Both the position numbers and the translations under genes were made by a program. From Paraburkholderia rhizosphaerae (GTDB lineage Bacteria; Pseudomonadota; Gammaproteobacteria; Burkholderiales; Burkholderiaceae), in the NCBI RefSeq assembly GCF_004366595.1, contig NZ_SORE01000013.1:124001-188000 (forward strand): 64,000 nt of DNA. Direction: 5' to 3'. The first letter of the stretch is position 1; each line of letters begins with the position of its first letter. Of the stretch, positions 8,484 through 16,547 are shown piece after piece. The notes beneath the pieces are model-generated. The model had not been told where the DNA came from. It ran no database searches and worked only from the letters and a program-made list of their open reading frames with translations.

Positions 8484-11400
8484 TCATTCACCCTCGCGAC
8501 GGGCGGACGGTGTCACGTGCGGGCCGCCCGGCGCTGCCGGAGTCGTTGGCCCCGTCGGCCCCGCGGGCGGCTCAGTCGGGCCGCCCGAGGTCGGGCCCGG
8601 GCCCGGGCCCGATGGCGGCTCGGACGGCGGCACATCGCCTGCCACACCCGCCTTCTTCTTGCCTTTGCGCTTGTCGGACAGCGTCTCGAGCACGTAGTAG
8701 AACATCGGGATGAAGAACACCGCGATCGCCGTCGCGCCCAGCATCCCGCCAATCACGCCGGTGCCGATCGAATGACGGCTGTTCGCCGATGCGCCGGTCG
8801 CGATCGCGAGCGGCACGCAGCCGAGAATGAATGCGAGCGAGGTCATCACGATCGGGCGCAGCCGCTCTTCCGCCGCGGTCATCGTCGCGTCGTACACCGA
8901 CTTGCCGCTATGCCGGTTCAATACCGCAAACTCGAAAATCAGAATCGCGTTCTTCGCGGCGAGTGCGACCAGCATCGTCAGGCCGATCTGGAAGTACACG
9001 TCGTTGTTCAGTCCACGCAACAGAATCGCCAGCAGTGCGCCGAAGATCGCGAACGGCACCGCCATCAACACGCCTACCGGCAGGTTCCACTTCTCGTATT
9101 GCGCGGCGAGGATCAGGAACACCATCACGAGGCCGAACACGAACACGAGTCCCGACGTGCCGCCGGACTGCTTCGCCTCAAACGCTTCGCCGCTCCACGC
9201 GAGGCTATAGCCTTCGGGCATCTGCGCGCCGATCTGCTCGAGTGTCTGGATCACCTGCCCCGAGCTGAAGCCGGGCGCCGCGTTGGTCGTGATCTTGACG
9301 GCCGGGTAGTTGTTAAAGCGGGTGATCAGATCCGGACCGGTCACGTACTTGTACGTCACCACCGACTTCAACGGCACCATCTGGTTGGAGCTGCTGCGCA
9401 CGAACACCTGGGTCAGATCTTCCGGCCTGAGGCGATAGGTCGGTTCGGCCTGCAGGATGACCTGCCATAGCCGGCTGTTGCGATTGAACTGCGACACGTA
9501 CAGCGAGCCGAACATCGTCTGCATTGCGCTGTAGACCGCCTCGACCGGCACACCGAGCGTGGTGGCCTTGTCGCGATCGACGTTCACCAGCAATTGCTGC
9601 GATGACGCATTGAACGTCGACGTGACGCCGGAAAGCTCGGGCCGCTGCTTCGCCTTTGCGACGAAGTCCGCGACCACCGCCGCGTACTGCGCCACCGTCG
9701 CATCGCCCTTGCTCTGAATCCATACTTCGGTGCCGCCGGTCGTGCCGAGGCCCGGAATCGCGGGCGGATTCAACGGCACGATAATCCCTTCCCGCACCTG
9801 CGACAGCGCCTTGTAGGCATTGATCAGCACCGCCCGCGCATTCTGCGTGCGAATGTTCGCGCGCGTATAGCGCTCTTCGAACGACTTGAAGCCGACAAAG
9901 AACGTCGACGAGTTGTTCTTGGTCTGGCTGTCGAGCAGGCTATAGCCATCGATCACGGTGATGCTGTCGACCGCCGGCTCGTTCATGAAATAGTCGGTCA
10001 CGTGCTGCGACACCTCGCCGGTACGATCGAGGCTCGCCGCATCGGGCATGATCACCGCGCCAAGCAGATAACCCTGGTCCTCCGGCGGCAGGAACGCGCC
10101 GGGAATCGTGCGCATCATCCACACCGCGAGCGCGATCACACCGGCAAAGATCAGCAGGCCGATCACGAAGCGTTTGATGATCAGTCGAACCGCGCGCGTG
10201 TAGCCGGCAGTCATCCGCGCAAACTGGTTGTCGAACCAGCGGAAGAAGCCCCGCTTCTCGCCGTGACCCGGCTTAAGCAGCAGCGCTGCGAGCGCAGGCG
10301 ACAGCGTCAGCGCGACGAAGCCGGAGATCACCACTGAAATCGCGATGGTGATCGCGAACTGCTTGTACATCTGGCCGGTAATGCCGCCGATAAACGCGAC
10401 CGGCACGAACACCGCGCACAGCACCAGCACGATTGCGACGACCGGGCCCGCGACCTCGTCCATTGCGCGCTTCGCGGCGGTCTTCGGGTCGAGCTTGAGC
10501 ACGGTCATGTTGCGCTCGACGTTTTCGATCACGACGATCGCATCGTCAACGACGATACCAATGGCCAGCACCATGCCGAACAAGGTCAGCATGTTGATCG
10601 AGAAGCCGAGTGCGGCCATCCCCATGAACGTGCCGACAATCGACACCGGCACCGCAAGCACCGGAATCAGTGTCGCGCGGAAGCTCTGCAGGAACACGAA
10701 TACGACGATCACCACCAGCACGACTGCTTCGAAGAACGTGTGGACCACATCCGAGATCGACGCGCGCGTGAACTCGGTGGTATCCATCGCGATCTTGTAG
10801 TCGATCCCTTCCGGGAACGTCTTCTTCATCTCCTCGAGCGTCTTGCGCACCGCCTTCGAAACATCGAGCGCGTTCGCGCCCGGCTGCTGATAGACGGCGA
10901 TCACGGTGGCGGGCTTGCCCTGGAATTTGCTGCGGATCGAATAATCCTTCTGGCCAAGTTCCGCGCGGCCGATGTCTTTCAGACGCACGATCGCGGCGCC
11001 GCCGCTTTCCGCGCGGATGATGATGTTCTCGAACTCGGACGGTTCGGTGAGCCGCCCGGTGGTCGTGACCGCAAACGACTGCTCGACCGTTTTTCCGGTA
11101 GGCGACTGCCCGATACTGCCGACCGCGTACTGCTGGTTCTGGTTGGCGACCGCGGTTTGCACATCGGCCGCGGTGATGCCCAATTGCGCCATCCGGTCAG
11201 GTCGCAACCAGATCCGCATCGCGTAGTCAGGCGTACCAAAGATACTCGACTGGTTCGCGCCAGGGATGCGCTTTAACGCGTCGAGCACATAGATGTTCGC
11301 GTAGTTCGCAATGTAGGTCGAGTTATAGCGTTCGGTCGGCGAATAGATCGCGATCACCATCATGAACGCCTGCGACTTTTTCTGCACCGATACGCCCTGC

Positions 11401-11777
11401 GCCTGCACCGACTGCGGCAATTGCGGCAACGCGAGGTTCACGCGGTTCTGCACGTCGACCTGCGCGAGTTCCGGGTTCGTGCCGATCTCGAAGTACACAT
11501 TGAGCGACAGGTTGCCGGTCGACGAGCTCGACGAGCTCATGTAGATCATGTTGTCCGCGCCGTTGACCTGCTGCTCGATCGGCGCGGCAACGTTGTTCGC
11601 GACCACGTCCGCGCTCGCGCCCGGATATGTGGCGGACACGGTGATCTGCGGCGGCGTGATGTCCGGATACTGCGCAATGGGCAGCGACAGCATCGTCAGC
11701 GCGCCGCCCAGCGTGATGATGATCGAAATGACCGACGCGAAGATCGGCCGGTCGATACAGAAGTGGGAGATATTCAT
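8484..11777 (-). CDS. RND multidrug efflux permease, HAE1 family
   Basis: 1097-residue inner-membrane proton/drug antiporter of the AcrB/MexB type. It opens with MNISHFCIDRPIFASVISI and has two 6-helix halves, each with a large periplasmic loop. The proton-relay Asp pair is in GIVVDDAIVVIENVER, and the helix-10 Lys is present in ALAAKNAILIFEF. It should work with the adaptor and channel genes on either side. The last 60 or so residues are odd: after the final helix comes a Gly/Pro-rich tail (PSGPGPGPTSGGPTEPPAGP...), longer than in AcrB and encoded partly by GGGCCC repeats at 8593-8610. The start is 13 bp after the adaptor stop. Confidence 0.96.
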   Translation of the reverse strand: MNISHFCIDRPIFASVISIIITLGGALTMLSLPIAQYPDITPPQITVSATYPGASADVVANNVAAPIEQQVNGADNMIYMSSSSSSTGNLSLNVYFEIGTNPELAQVDVQNRVNLALPQLPQSVQAQGVSVQKKSQAFMMVIAIYSPTERYNSTYIANYANIYVLDALKRIPGANQSSIFGTPDYAMRIWLRPDRMAQLGITAADVQTAVANQNQQYAVGSIGQSPTGKTVEQSFAVTTTGRLTEPSEFENIIIRAESGGAAIVRLKDIGRAELGQKDYSIRSKFQGKPATVIAVYQQPGANALDVSKAVRKTLEEMKKTFPEGIDYKIAMDTTEFTRASISDVVHTFFEAVVLVVIVVFVFLQSFRATLIPVLAVPVSIVGTFMGMAALGFSINMLTLFGMVLAIGIVVDDAIVVIENVERNMTVLKLDPKTAAKRAMDEVAGPVVAIVLVLCAVFVPVAFIGGITGQMYKQFAITIAISVVISGFVALTLSPALAALLLKPGHGEKRGFFRWFDNQFARMTAGYTRAVRLIIKRFVIGLLIFAGVIALAVWMMRTIPGAFLPPEDQGYLLGAVIMPDAASLDRTGEVSQHVTDYFMNEPAVDSITVIDGYSLLDSQTKNNSSTFFVGFKSFEERYTRANIRTQNARAVLINAYKALSQVREGIIVPLNPPAIPGLGTTGGTEVWIQSKGDATVAQYAAVVADFVAKAKQRPELSGVTSTFNASSQQLLVNVDRDKATTLGVPVEAVYSAMQTMFGSLYVSQFNRNSRLWQVILQAEPTYRLRPEDLTQVFVRSSSNQMVPLKSVVTYKYVTGPDLITRFNNYPAVKITTNAAPGFSSGQVIQTLEQIGAQMPEGYSLAWSGEAFEAKQSGGTSGLVFVFGLVMVFLILAAQYEKWNLPVGVLMAVPFAIFGALLAILLRGLNNDVYFQIGLTMLVALAAKNAILIFEFAVLNRHSGKSVYDATMTAAEERLRPIVMTSLAFILGCVPLAIATGASANSRHSIGTGVIGGMLGATAIAVFFIPMFYYVLETLSDKRKGKKKAGVAGDVPPSEPPSGPGPGPTSGGPTEPPAGPTGPTTPAAPGGPHVTPSARREGE
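8593..8610. repeat. Triplicated GGGCCC hexamer inside the permease gene
   Basis: GGGCCC is repeated three times without interruption and reads as Gly-Pro repeats in the permease tail. The run is self-complementary and could fold or slip. Confidence 0.7.
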
Positions 11778-11790
11778 CGGCTGGGCTCGC

Positions 11791-13131
11791 TCACCTGATC
11801 ACGCTGTCGCCTGCGCGATTGCGCGTGCTGCCGTCCGGGCGCCGCTGTGCTAGCTGCGGCCCGTCGTGCTGCCCGTGTTGCCGTTCATGCGACGACGCGC
11901 TCGCGCTGGAGGCGGCCGCCGGTGCGCTGGCGGGTGGTTTCGGTCCAGGACCATCCGGCGCCACTGCGCTGACGATCTTGATCGTCGAATCTGTGTTCAC
12001 GCGAATCGCGCCATCGACGATGACCCGCTCGCCCGCGCGCAAGCCTTGCGTGATGAACCAATTGTCGCCATGCCAATCCCCGACCTCGACGACCCGCTGG
12101 CGGGGCTTCGATTCGCTATCGAGCACCCACAGGAAGTGGCTTTTCGCGCCCTGCAGCACCGCGCGTTGCGGCACGAGGATCGCGTCCGGGCGCACCGCGC
12201 CGGATACGCGCGCGCGTACGAACTGGCCAGGACGCAACGTGCCTTTCGGATTAGCAAATACCGCACGCACGAGGAACGTGCCGGTCTCCGAGCTGAACGC
12301 GGGGTTCGTGAAATCGATATGGCCCACCCCGGGATAGATCGAACCGTCGGCCAGAATCACCGACACATCGAACTTGTTTTCCGGCGGGAAACGCAGTTGC
12401 CCCTTCGCAATCTGCTCGCGATAGCGCAGCAACTCGTTTTCGGAGATGCTGAAGTTCACCCAGATCGGATCGAGCTGGTACACGTACGTGAGCAACCCGC
12501 CCTGGGTCGGTGTCACATACGCACCTTCCTGCTGACGCGCATAGCTCGACAGGCCAAGCAGCGGCGACTTGATGACCGTATAGCTGAGGTTGAGTTCGGC
12601 GGTCTGCACCTGGCCTTTCGCGGCGATCACCGCGGCTTCCGCTTCTTTCTCGTTACCGACCGCATCGTCGAGATCCTTCTTGCTCAATGCGTTTTGCGCG
12701 GCAAGCGGCACGACGCGCGCCAGATTCGCCTTGGTCACCGTGAGTCGCGCCTGCTGCTGCGCGAGTTCGCCCTTCGCGGTCTGCAACGCCGCTTCGAACG
12801 GTTTGCGGTCCATCACGAACATCACCTGCCCTTCGTGCACGAGGTCGCCTTCCGTGTACATCCGCTTGCCGAGAAAGCCGTCGACACGTGCACGGATCTC
12901 GACCTGGCGCGAGCTTTCCGTTTGCGCGGTGAATTCGAAATCGACCGGTGTGGCCTTCTGCTCGACCGTGACGACGGTCACTTCGACGGGTGGCCGCGGC
13001 GCTTCCGTGGGCGCCTTCTTGCAGCCCGCGAACAGCGCCGCAGCAGCGGCAAGCGGCAGCCACCAGCGCGCGCGCCGGCCCATGATCACGGCACGCGACC
13101 GTTGCGCGTCGCGCTCAAACGATCGATTCAT
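11791..13131 (-). CDS. RND efflux periplasmic adaptor (membrane-fusion lipoprotein)
   Basis: 446 residues with a signal peptide and lipobox LFAGC near residue 36, so it is anchored by lipid in the inner membrane. It has the usual adaptor order: biotinyl-lipoyl half (VEIRARVDGFLGKRMYTEGDLVHEGQVMFVMD), a coiled-coil hairpin of about 60 residues, the second lipoyl half, then the beta-barrel. It joins the permease to the outer-membrane channel. The C-terminal 60 residues are Ala/Ser/His-rich and look disordered. Its ATG shares a base with the TAA of a 36-codon ORF upstream, and its ribosome site (GGAG, 8 bp upstream) lies inside that ORF. Confidence 0.95.
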   Translation of the reverse strand: MNRSFERDAQRSRAVIMGRRARWWLPLAAAAALFAGCKKAPTEAPRPPVEVTVVTVEQKATPVDFEFTAQTESSRQVEIRARVDGFLGKRMYTEGDLVHEGQVMFVMDRKPFEAALQTAKGELAQQQARLTVTKANLARVVPLAAQNALSKKDLDDAVGNEKEAEAAVIAAKGQVQTAELNLSYTVIKSPLLGLSSYARQQEGAYVTPTQGGLLTYVYQLDPIWVNFSISENELLRYREQIAKGQLRFPPENKFDVSVILADGSIYPGVGHIDFTNPAFSSETGTFLVRAVFANPKGTLRPGQFVRARVSGAVRPDAILVPQRAVLQGAKSHFLWVLDSESKPRQRVVEVGDWHGDNWFITQGLRAGERVIVDGAIRVNTDSTIKIVSAVAPDGPGPKPPASAPAAASSASASSHERQHGQHDGPQLAQRRPDGSTRNRAGDSVIR

Positions 13132-13241
13132 TATGTTTGCTCCGCCTGATCATTACGCTCATTGAATGCTTTAGCCGCGGCTGCCGGAATCGCCGGTGCG
13201 CGTGCCGCCTGCACAGGCGCGATTCGGATCGCTGGTTTCAT
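13131..13241 (-). CDS. Possible 36-residue leader peptide of the efflux-pqi operon
   Basis: A short ORF starts at ATG 13241 with AAGGA about 10 bp upstream and ends TAA at 13131, overlapping the adaptor start as TAATG. The product, beginning MKPAIRIAPVQAARAP, is Ala-rich and has no signal peptide or known domain. The seen facts are the start, the ribosome site and the exact stop/start overlap. That it is translated, or works as a leader controlling the pump, is inference. Codon use resembles the neighbouring genes, but with so few codons this is weak support. Confidence 0.4.
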   Translation of the reverse strand: MKPAIRIAPVQAARAPAIPAAAAKAFNERNDQAEQT

Positions 13242-13389
13242 CTCTTTGTATCCTTGATCAGTCTTATTGCCTCTCGTGCCCGCCTGATTCGCCGCCTGTG
13301 CGCAGCGCGTGGACGCGCCTCGACGCCTGCCGTCGATCAGAAGGCAAGTGTGATGTTGTCCATATTGGAAGTGCCCAGGGTCGAAGACA

Positions 13390-13407
13390 ATTGGACCTTG
13401 GTCCAAT
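13390..13407. promoter_or_regulatory. Perfect palindrome ATTGGACC-TT-GGTCCAAT (operator candidate 1)
   Basis: Two 8-bp arms flank a 2-bp spacer. It lies 36 bp beyond the receiver gene stop and about 150 bp before the leader ORF, which is the promoter zone of the efflux-pqi operon. Fifteen of its bases recur exactly at 13919-13933. A dyad of this size suits a dimeric regulator; the FixJ-type protein encoded nearby is the natural candidate, by inference. Confidence 0.6.
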
Positions 13408-13442
13408 AGCTGCGCCGATGTGTTAGAAGGCGGCCGCGAGCG

Positions 13443-13829
13443 TCAACGCGGCGCTTCGATTTTCAGCGCCGCGCAGACCGTGCGGATAAACAGTGCGTCG
13501 TTAAAGGGCTTGCGCAGATAGGCGACCGCGCCCGCGGCGAGCGCTTCGTCGCGAACGCCGGCGTCGTCGTGCGCGGTGATGAAAATCACCGGCACACGCT
13601 GACCCGCCAGCCGCCGCTGGACTTCGAGTCCGTTCGAACCAGGCATCTGCACGTCGAGAATCACGCAGTCCGGGCGATACGAGGGCATGGACGACAAGGT
13701 GTCCAGAAATTCGTCGCCGCTCGCGAACGTGTCAGCCACGATCCCGACGGAGCGCAACAATCGTTTGATCGCCCGGCCCACCGATGCATCGTCGTCGACC
13801 ACTACAACGAATGGCTTGGCAGTGCCCAT
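13443..13829 (-). CDS. Stand-alone response-regulator receiver
   Basis: 128-residue single-domain receiver with no output domain. The acidic pocket is VVDDD at about residues 11-14, the phosphoryl-acceptor Asp is D59 (DCVILDVQMPGSNG), the conserved Thr lies in FITAHDD and the Lys in YLRKPF. It resembles the FixJ subfamily receiver, as does the neighbouring regulator. Such proteins often act as phosphate sinks or shuttles or as competitors. The ATG at 13829 (MGTAKPFVVVV) starts right at the domain; a TTG at 13889 would add 20 unconvincing residues. It lies between two copies of the same palindrome and between the pump operon and the kinase-regulator pair. Confidence 0.88.
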   Translation of the reverse strand: MGTAKPFVVVVDDDASVGRAIKRLLRSVGIVADTFASGDEFLDTLSSMPSYRPDCVILDVQMPGSNGLEVQRRLAGQRVPVIFITAHDDAGVRDEALAAGAVAYLRKPFNDALFIRTVCAALKIEAPR

Positions 13830-13918
13830 TTTGAATAGTCCGGTGACCGGCAACGCGCATGCAGACGTCTGCGACGGCGTTCCCAGCAATAGACTATGAG
13901 ACAGCGCGCGACAGCGAT

Positions 13919-13933
13919 ATTGGACCTTGGTCC
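13919..13933. promoter_or_regulatory. Second copy of ATTGGACC-TT-GGTCC (operator candidate 2)
   Basis: Fifteen bases identical to the palindrome at 13390; the right arm then diverges (CCG instead of AAT). It lies 90 bp upstream of the receiver start and 64 bp beyond the stop of the FixJ-type regulator, so it would sit in the receiver promoter. Confidence 0.55.
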
Positions 13934-13996
13934 CGTACGGCGCGATTCAGATGGATTGCGAAACAGTTGGAGATGCTTTGCAGCAGCGGGTGAAGC

Positions 13997-14671
13997 TCAG
14001 TCGTGCGAATCCGGATCGCGCGTCGTGCCGGCGCGCGCGACCTTGTCGGCGACGCGCACCAGCTCGGCAAGCGAGTTCACTTCCATCTTCTGCATCACGC
14101 GCGCGCGATGTGCTTTCACCGTCTTCTCGACGGTGCCGAGTTCGCAGGCGACCTGCTTGTTTAAGCGACCCAGCACGACAAGGTCCATCACTTCTCGCTC
14201 GCGTGGCGTCAGGCGTTCGACGCGGCTCTTCAGTTCGTGCAATTCGCGCAGGCTCTGCAACGCGTCGGTGGAACGGGCAAGCGCTTGCGCGATTGCGTGG
14301 AGCAGATCGTCGTCGCGTACTGGCTTGGTCAGGAAATCGGCGGCGCCGGCCTTGAGTGCGCCGACTGTCATCGCAATGTCGCCGTGGCCGGTCAGAAAAA
14401 TGATCGGCAACGACGGCGGTAGTTCGCGCTGCAACTCGAGTCCGCTCAGGCCGGGCATTTGCACGTCGAGTACGATGCAGGCAGGGCCATCATCTTGCGC
14501 GACGGTTGCATCGGGCTCGCGTAGCGGCACGCGCGCCAGAAATTCATCGGCCGCGCCGTAGGCATCGACACGGTAGCCCGCCGACTGGATCAGCCGCGTG
14601 AGCGCACGGCGCACGCTAGCTTCGTCGTCCACCACATACACCGTTGCATCGCACATGTTGCGCTCGTTCAT
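13997..14671 (-). CDS. FixJ/NarL-type two-component response regulator
   Basis: 224 residues. The N-terminal receiver (about residues 8-125) has the phosphoryl-acceptor D69 in CIVLDVQMPGLSG, and the Lys lies in FLTKPVRDDDLL. A C-terminal LuxR helix-turn-helix follows at about residues 150-210 (LTPREREVMDLVVLGRLNKQVACELGTVEKTVKAHR). This is the FixJ arrangement: phosphorylation by a partner kinase lets the protein dimerise and bind promoters. The start at ATG 14671 lies 5 bp after the kinase stop, so the two are co-translated. Likely targets are the two nearby palindromes and hence the efflux-pqi operon; that is inference. Confidence 0.93.
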   Translation of the reverse strand: MNERNMCDATVYVVDDEASVRRALTRLIQSAGYRVDAYGAADEFLARVPLREPDATVAQDDGPACIVLDVQMPGLSGLELQRELPPSLPIIFLTGHGDIAMTVGALKAGAADFLTKPVRDDDLLHAIAQALARSTDALQSLRELHELKSRVERLTPREREVMDLVVLGRLNKQVACELGTVEKTVKAHRARVMQKMEVNSLAELVRVADKVARAGTTRDPDSHD

Positions 14672-14676
14672 CGTGA

Positions 14677-16068
14677 TCACCGCGCCGCTTCCGGCACGCT
14701 CCATGGCGGTAACACGAGATAGAAGGTCATGCCCTTGTCGGCATTGTTTTCGGCCCACAGCCGCCCGCGATGCATCTCGACGATCGAGCGGCTGATCGAC
14801 AGACCGAGACCGAGACCGTGCGGTTTCGACGTGACGAATGGTTTGAAGATTCGCTCGAGCCGATCGGCGGCGATGCCTGTGCCGCGATCGCGAATCGCGA
14901 CGCGCACGTTGCCGTCGCGATCGAGGCCCGCAAATGCGGTCACCACGCGTTCGAGCGCGTCGCGGTCACTGACTGCGTCGAACGCATTGATCACGAGGTT
15001 TAGCACGACCTGCTGCAATTGAATCTTGTCGCCGCGTACCGGCGGCAGCGCATCGTCGATATCGACCGACAGATGCACGCCACGCACGATTGCATCGCTA
15101 TGCACGAGTTGCATCACGTCGCGCAGCACGTCGCCGACATCGAGCCGCACGAGTTCGAGTTCATCTTTCTTCACGAATGCGCGAATGCGGCGAATCACTT
15201 CGCTTGCGCGGCAGCTGTCGTCGACGATGTCCTTGAGAATCTCGCGGACCTCGGTGAGATCCGGCGGATCGAGATCGATGAAACGCTGCGCTGCCTGAAC
15301 GTTGCTCAGGATTGCAGTGAGCGGCTGGTTCAGTTCGTGCGCGAGCGAACCGGCGAGTTCGCCGAGTGTCGACACGCGCGTCAGATGCGCGAGTTCCTGG
15401 CGATCGCGCTTGAGCTCGTAGCGCTCGGTCCGGTCGGTGATGAAAGCGAGTGTCGCGATATCGTCGCCATTGTGGAGTTCGCGCGTGACGACTTCAACCG
15501 GAAACAACGTGCCATCACGGCGCTTTGCGCGGATCTCGCGCGTTTGCACGGCTTCCTGCGCGCCCGGCGCCATCAGCGGATTGGGCGGTTCGTGCGCGGC
15601 GCTCAGCAGGTGCGGAACGAGTCGTTCCGCCGGTAGTCCGGCAAGATCGCTGCGTGGACATTGGAACAGCCGTTCGGCGTGTAGGTTCGCGCGCGCGATG
15701 CAGCCGTGCCGGTCCACGATAATCGCCGCAACCGGTGCGTGTTCAAGCGGCGCGAATACGGACGACAGGTCCGCACCCCCCCCGGCCGCGCGCCGCCTGA
15801 CGATCAGCCGCCATGCGCGCGTCAGCCGGCCGATGCGGACCCCAGCCCGCGATATGGTGCCCGCCCGCTTCGCCGGATCGACGCCTGTGACTGACGAGGC
15901 GTGCAACAACGGTGTGGCCGCGTTGAGCGCGATGCGTTGCCGCGGGTCCGGCACGGGGGCCAGCGACGCGGTCCACGATCGGGCCAACCACGGCGCCAAC
16001 CCTGAACCCATCAACTGGTTAAGACGAGCGGCAACCGCGTTCGCGATGGCAAAGATGGCGATCTTCAT
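14677..16068 (-). CDS. PAS sensor histidine kinase (FixL-like, apparently soluble)
   Basis: 463 residues. A PAS domain occupies about residues 103-215, followed by HisKA with phospho-acceptor H244 (LAHELNQPLTAI) and a HATPase domain with N box (NLVINAFDAV), G1 (DRGTGIA) and G2 (GLGLGLSISRS). The Glu-Leu-Asn-Gln-Pro-Leu H box is that of the FixL/DctB/TodS class. There is no clear transmembrane pair; only the first 25 residues are mildly hydrophobic. It should phosphorylate the FixJ-type regulator encoded 5 bp downstream. The signal is unknown, and no haem-binding PAS motif could be confirmed by eye. An 8-base C run (15776-15783) lies within the coding region. Confidence 0.93.
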   Translation of the reverse strand: MKIAIFAIANAVAARLNQLMGSGLAPWLARSWTASLAPVPDPRQRIALNAATPLLHASSVTGVDPAKRAGTISRAGVRIGRLTRAWRLIVRRRAAGGGADLSSVFAPLEHAPVAAIIVDRHGCIARANLHAERLFQCPRSDLAGLPAERLVPHLLSAAHEPPNPLMAPGAQEAVQTREIRAKRRDGTLFPVEVVTRELHNGDDIATLAFITDRTERYELKRDRQELAHLTRVSTLGELAGSLAHELNQPLTAILSNVQAAQRFIDLDPPDLTEVREILKDIVDDSCRASEVIRRIRAFVKKDELELVRLDVGDVLRDVMQLVHSDAIVRGVHLSVDIDDALPPVRGDKIQLQQVVLNLVINAFDAVSDRDALERVVTAFAGLDRDGNVRVAIRDRGTGIAADRLERIFKPFVTSKPHGLGLGLSISRSIVEMHRGRLWAENNADKGMTFYLVLPPWSVPEAAR

Positions 16069-16547
16069 GGCTTACGTTCCTCGTCGACGCTCGCACAAGA
16101 CAACCTGATTTGCCTGCCTGGTGATGACGCGGAATGCCGGCTGAAACACGGGCGGTGCAGATGCCTGAGCAGACCATTCGACGCGTCGATCGTTTGAAAC
16201 ACTGACGACTTCAACAACTTGTTCTGATGCGTTTAATAGGGAACTGGGGAGTCCGATTCGATTCGCACCCAATGCGGCACACATCTCAAAAGGTTCGCTA
16301 TCACCCTTAATGCGATAGCGGGAAGCATTTACATTGCTATTCGATTGGCTTGAGAAAAAAATGCAACTTAATCCTAGGCACAAAGTACCCGTTAGTAAAG
16401 AGGTTCCTCGGCCGAAAAGCCAGACGATTACAAAGTTCTCCAAACTTGTATGAGATTTCGCCTATCTCATGATTTTTGAATCTTATTTATTCTTATGCCG
16501 CATGCGATTTTTATGGAAGATTCTTATTTTTCTGCATCGACATGCGA
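16069..16547. other. AT-rich intergenic region before the FixL-like kinase
   Basis: About 480 bp, strikingly AT-rich for this genome, between two kinase genes on the minus strand. It must hold the promoter of the kinase-regulator pair; GAGG at 16079-16082 is a good ribosome site for the 16068 start. T-rich stretches and two copies of TTCTTATTT lie at about 16487-16532. A minus-strand frame open from 16443 to 16072 lacks an ATG and is not accepted as a gene. Confidence 0.5.

Noticed and set aside
15776..15783. Run of eight C in the FixL-like kinase gene as a phase-variation site
   Set aside because: It is short and lies in a Gly-coding segment of an intact frame; there is no sign of variation in one sequence.
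16072..16443. Minus-strand frame ending 3 bp before the FixL-like kinase start, with a hydrophobic N-terminus
   Set aside because: It begins at TTG, has no ribosome site and no recognised family. Its base composition follows the AT-rich gap.
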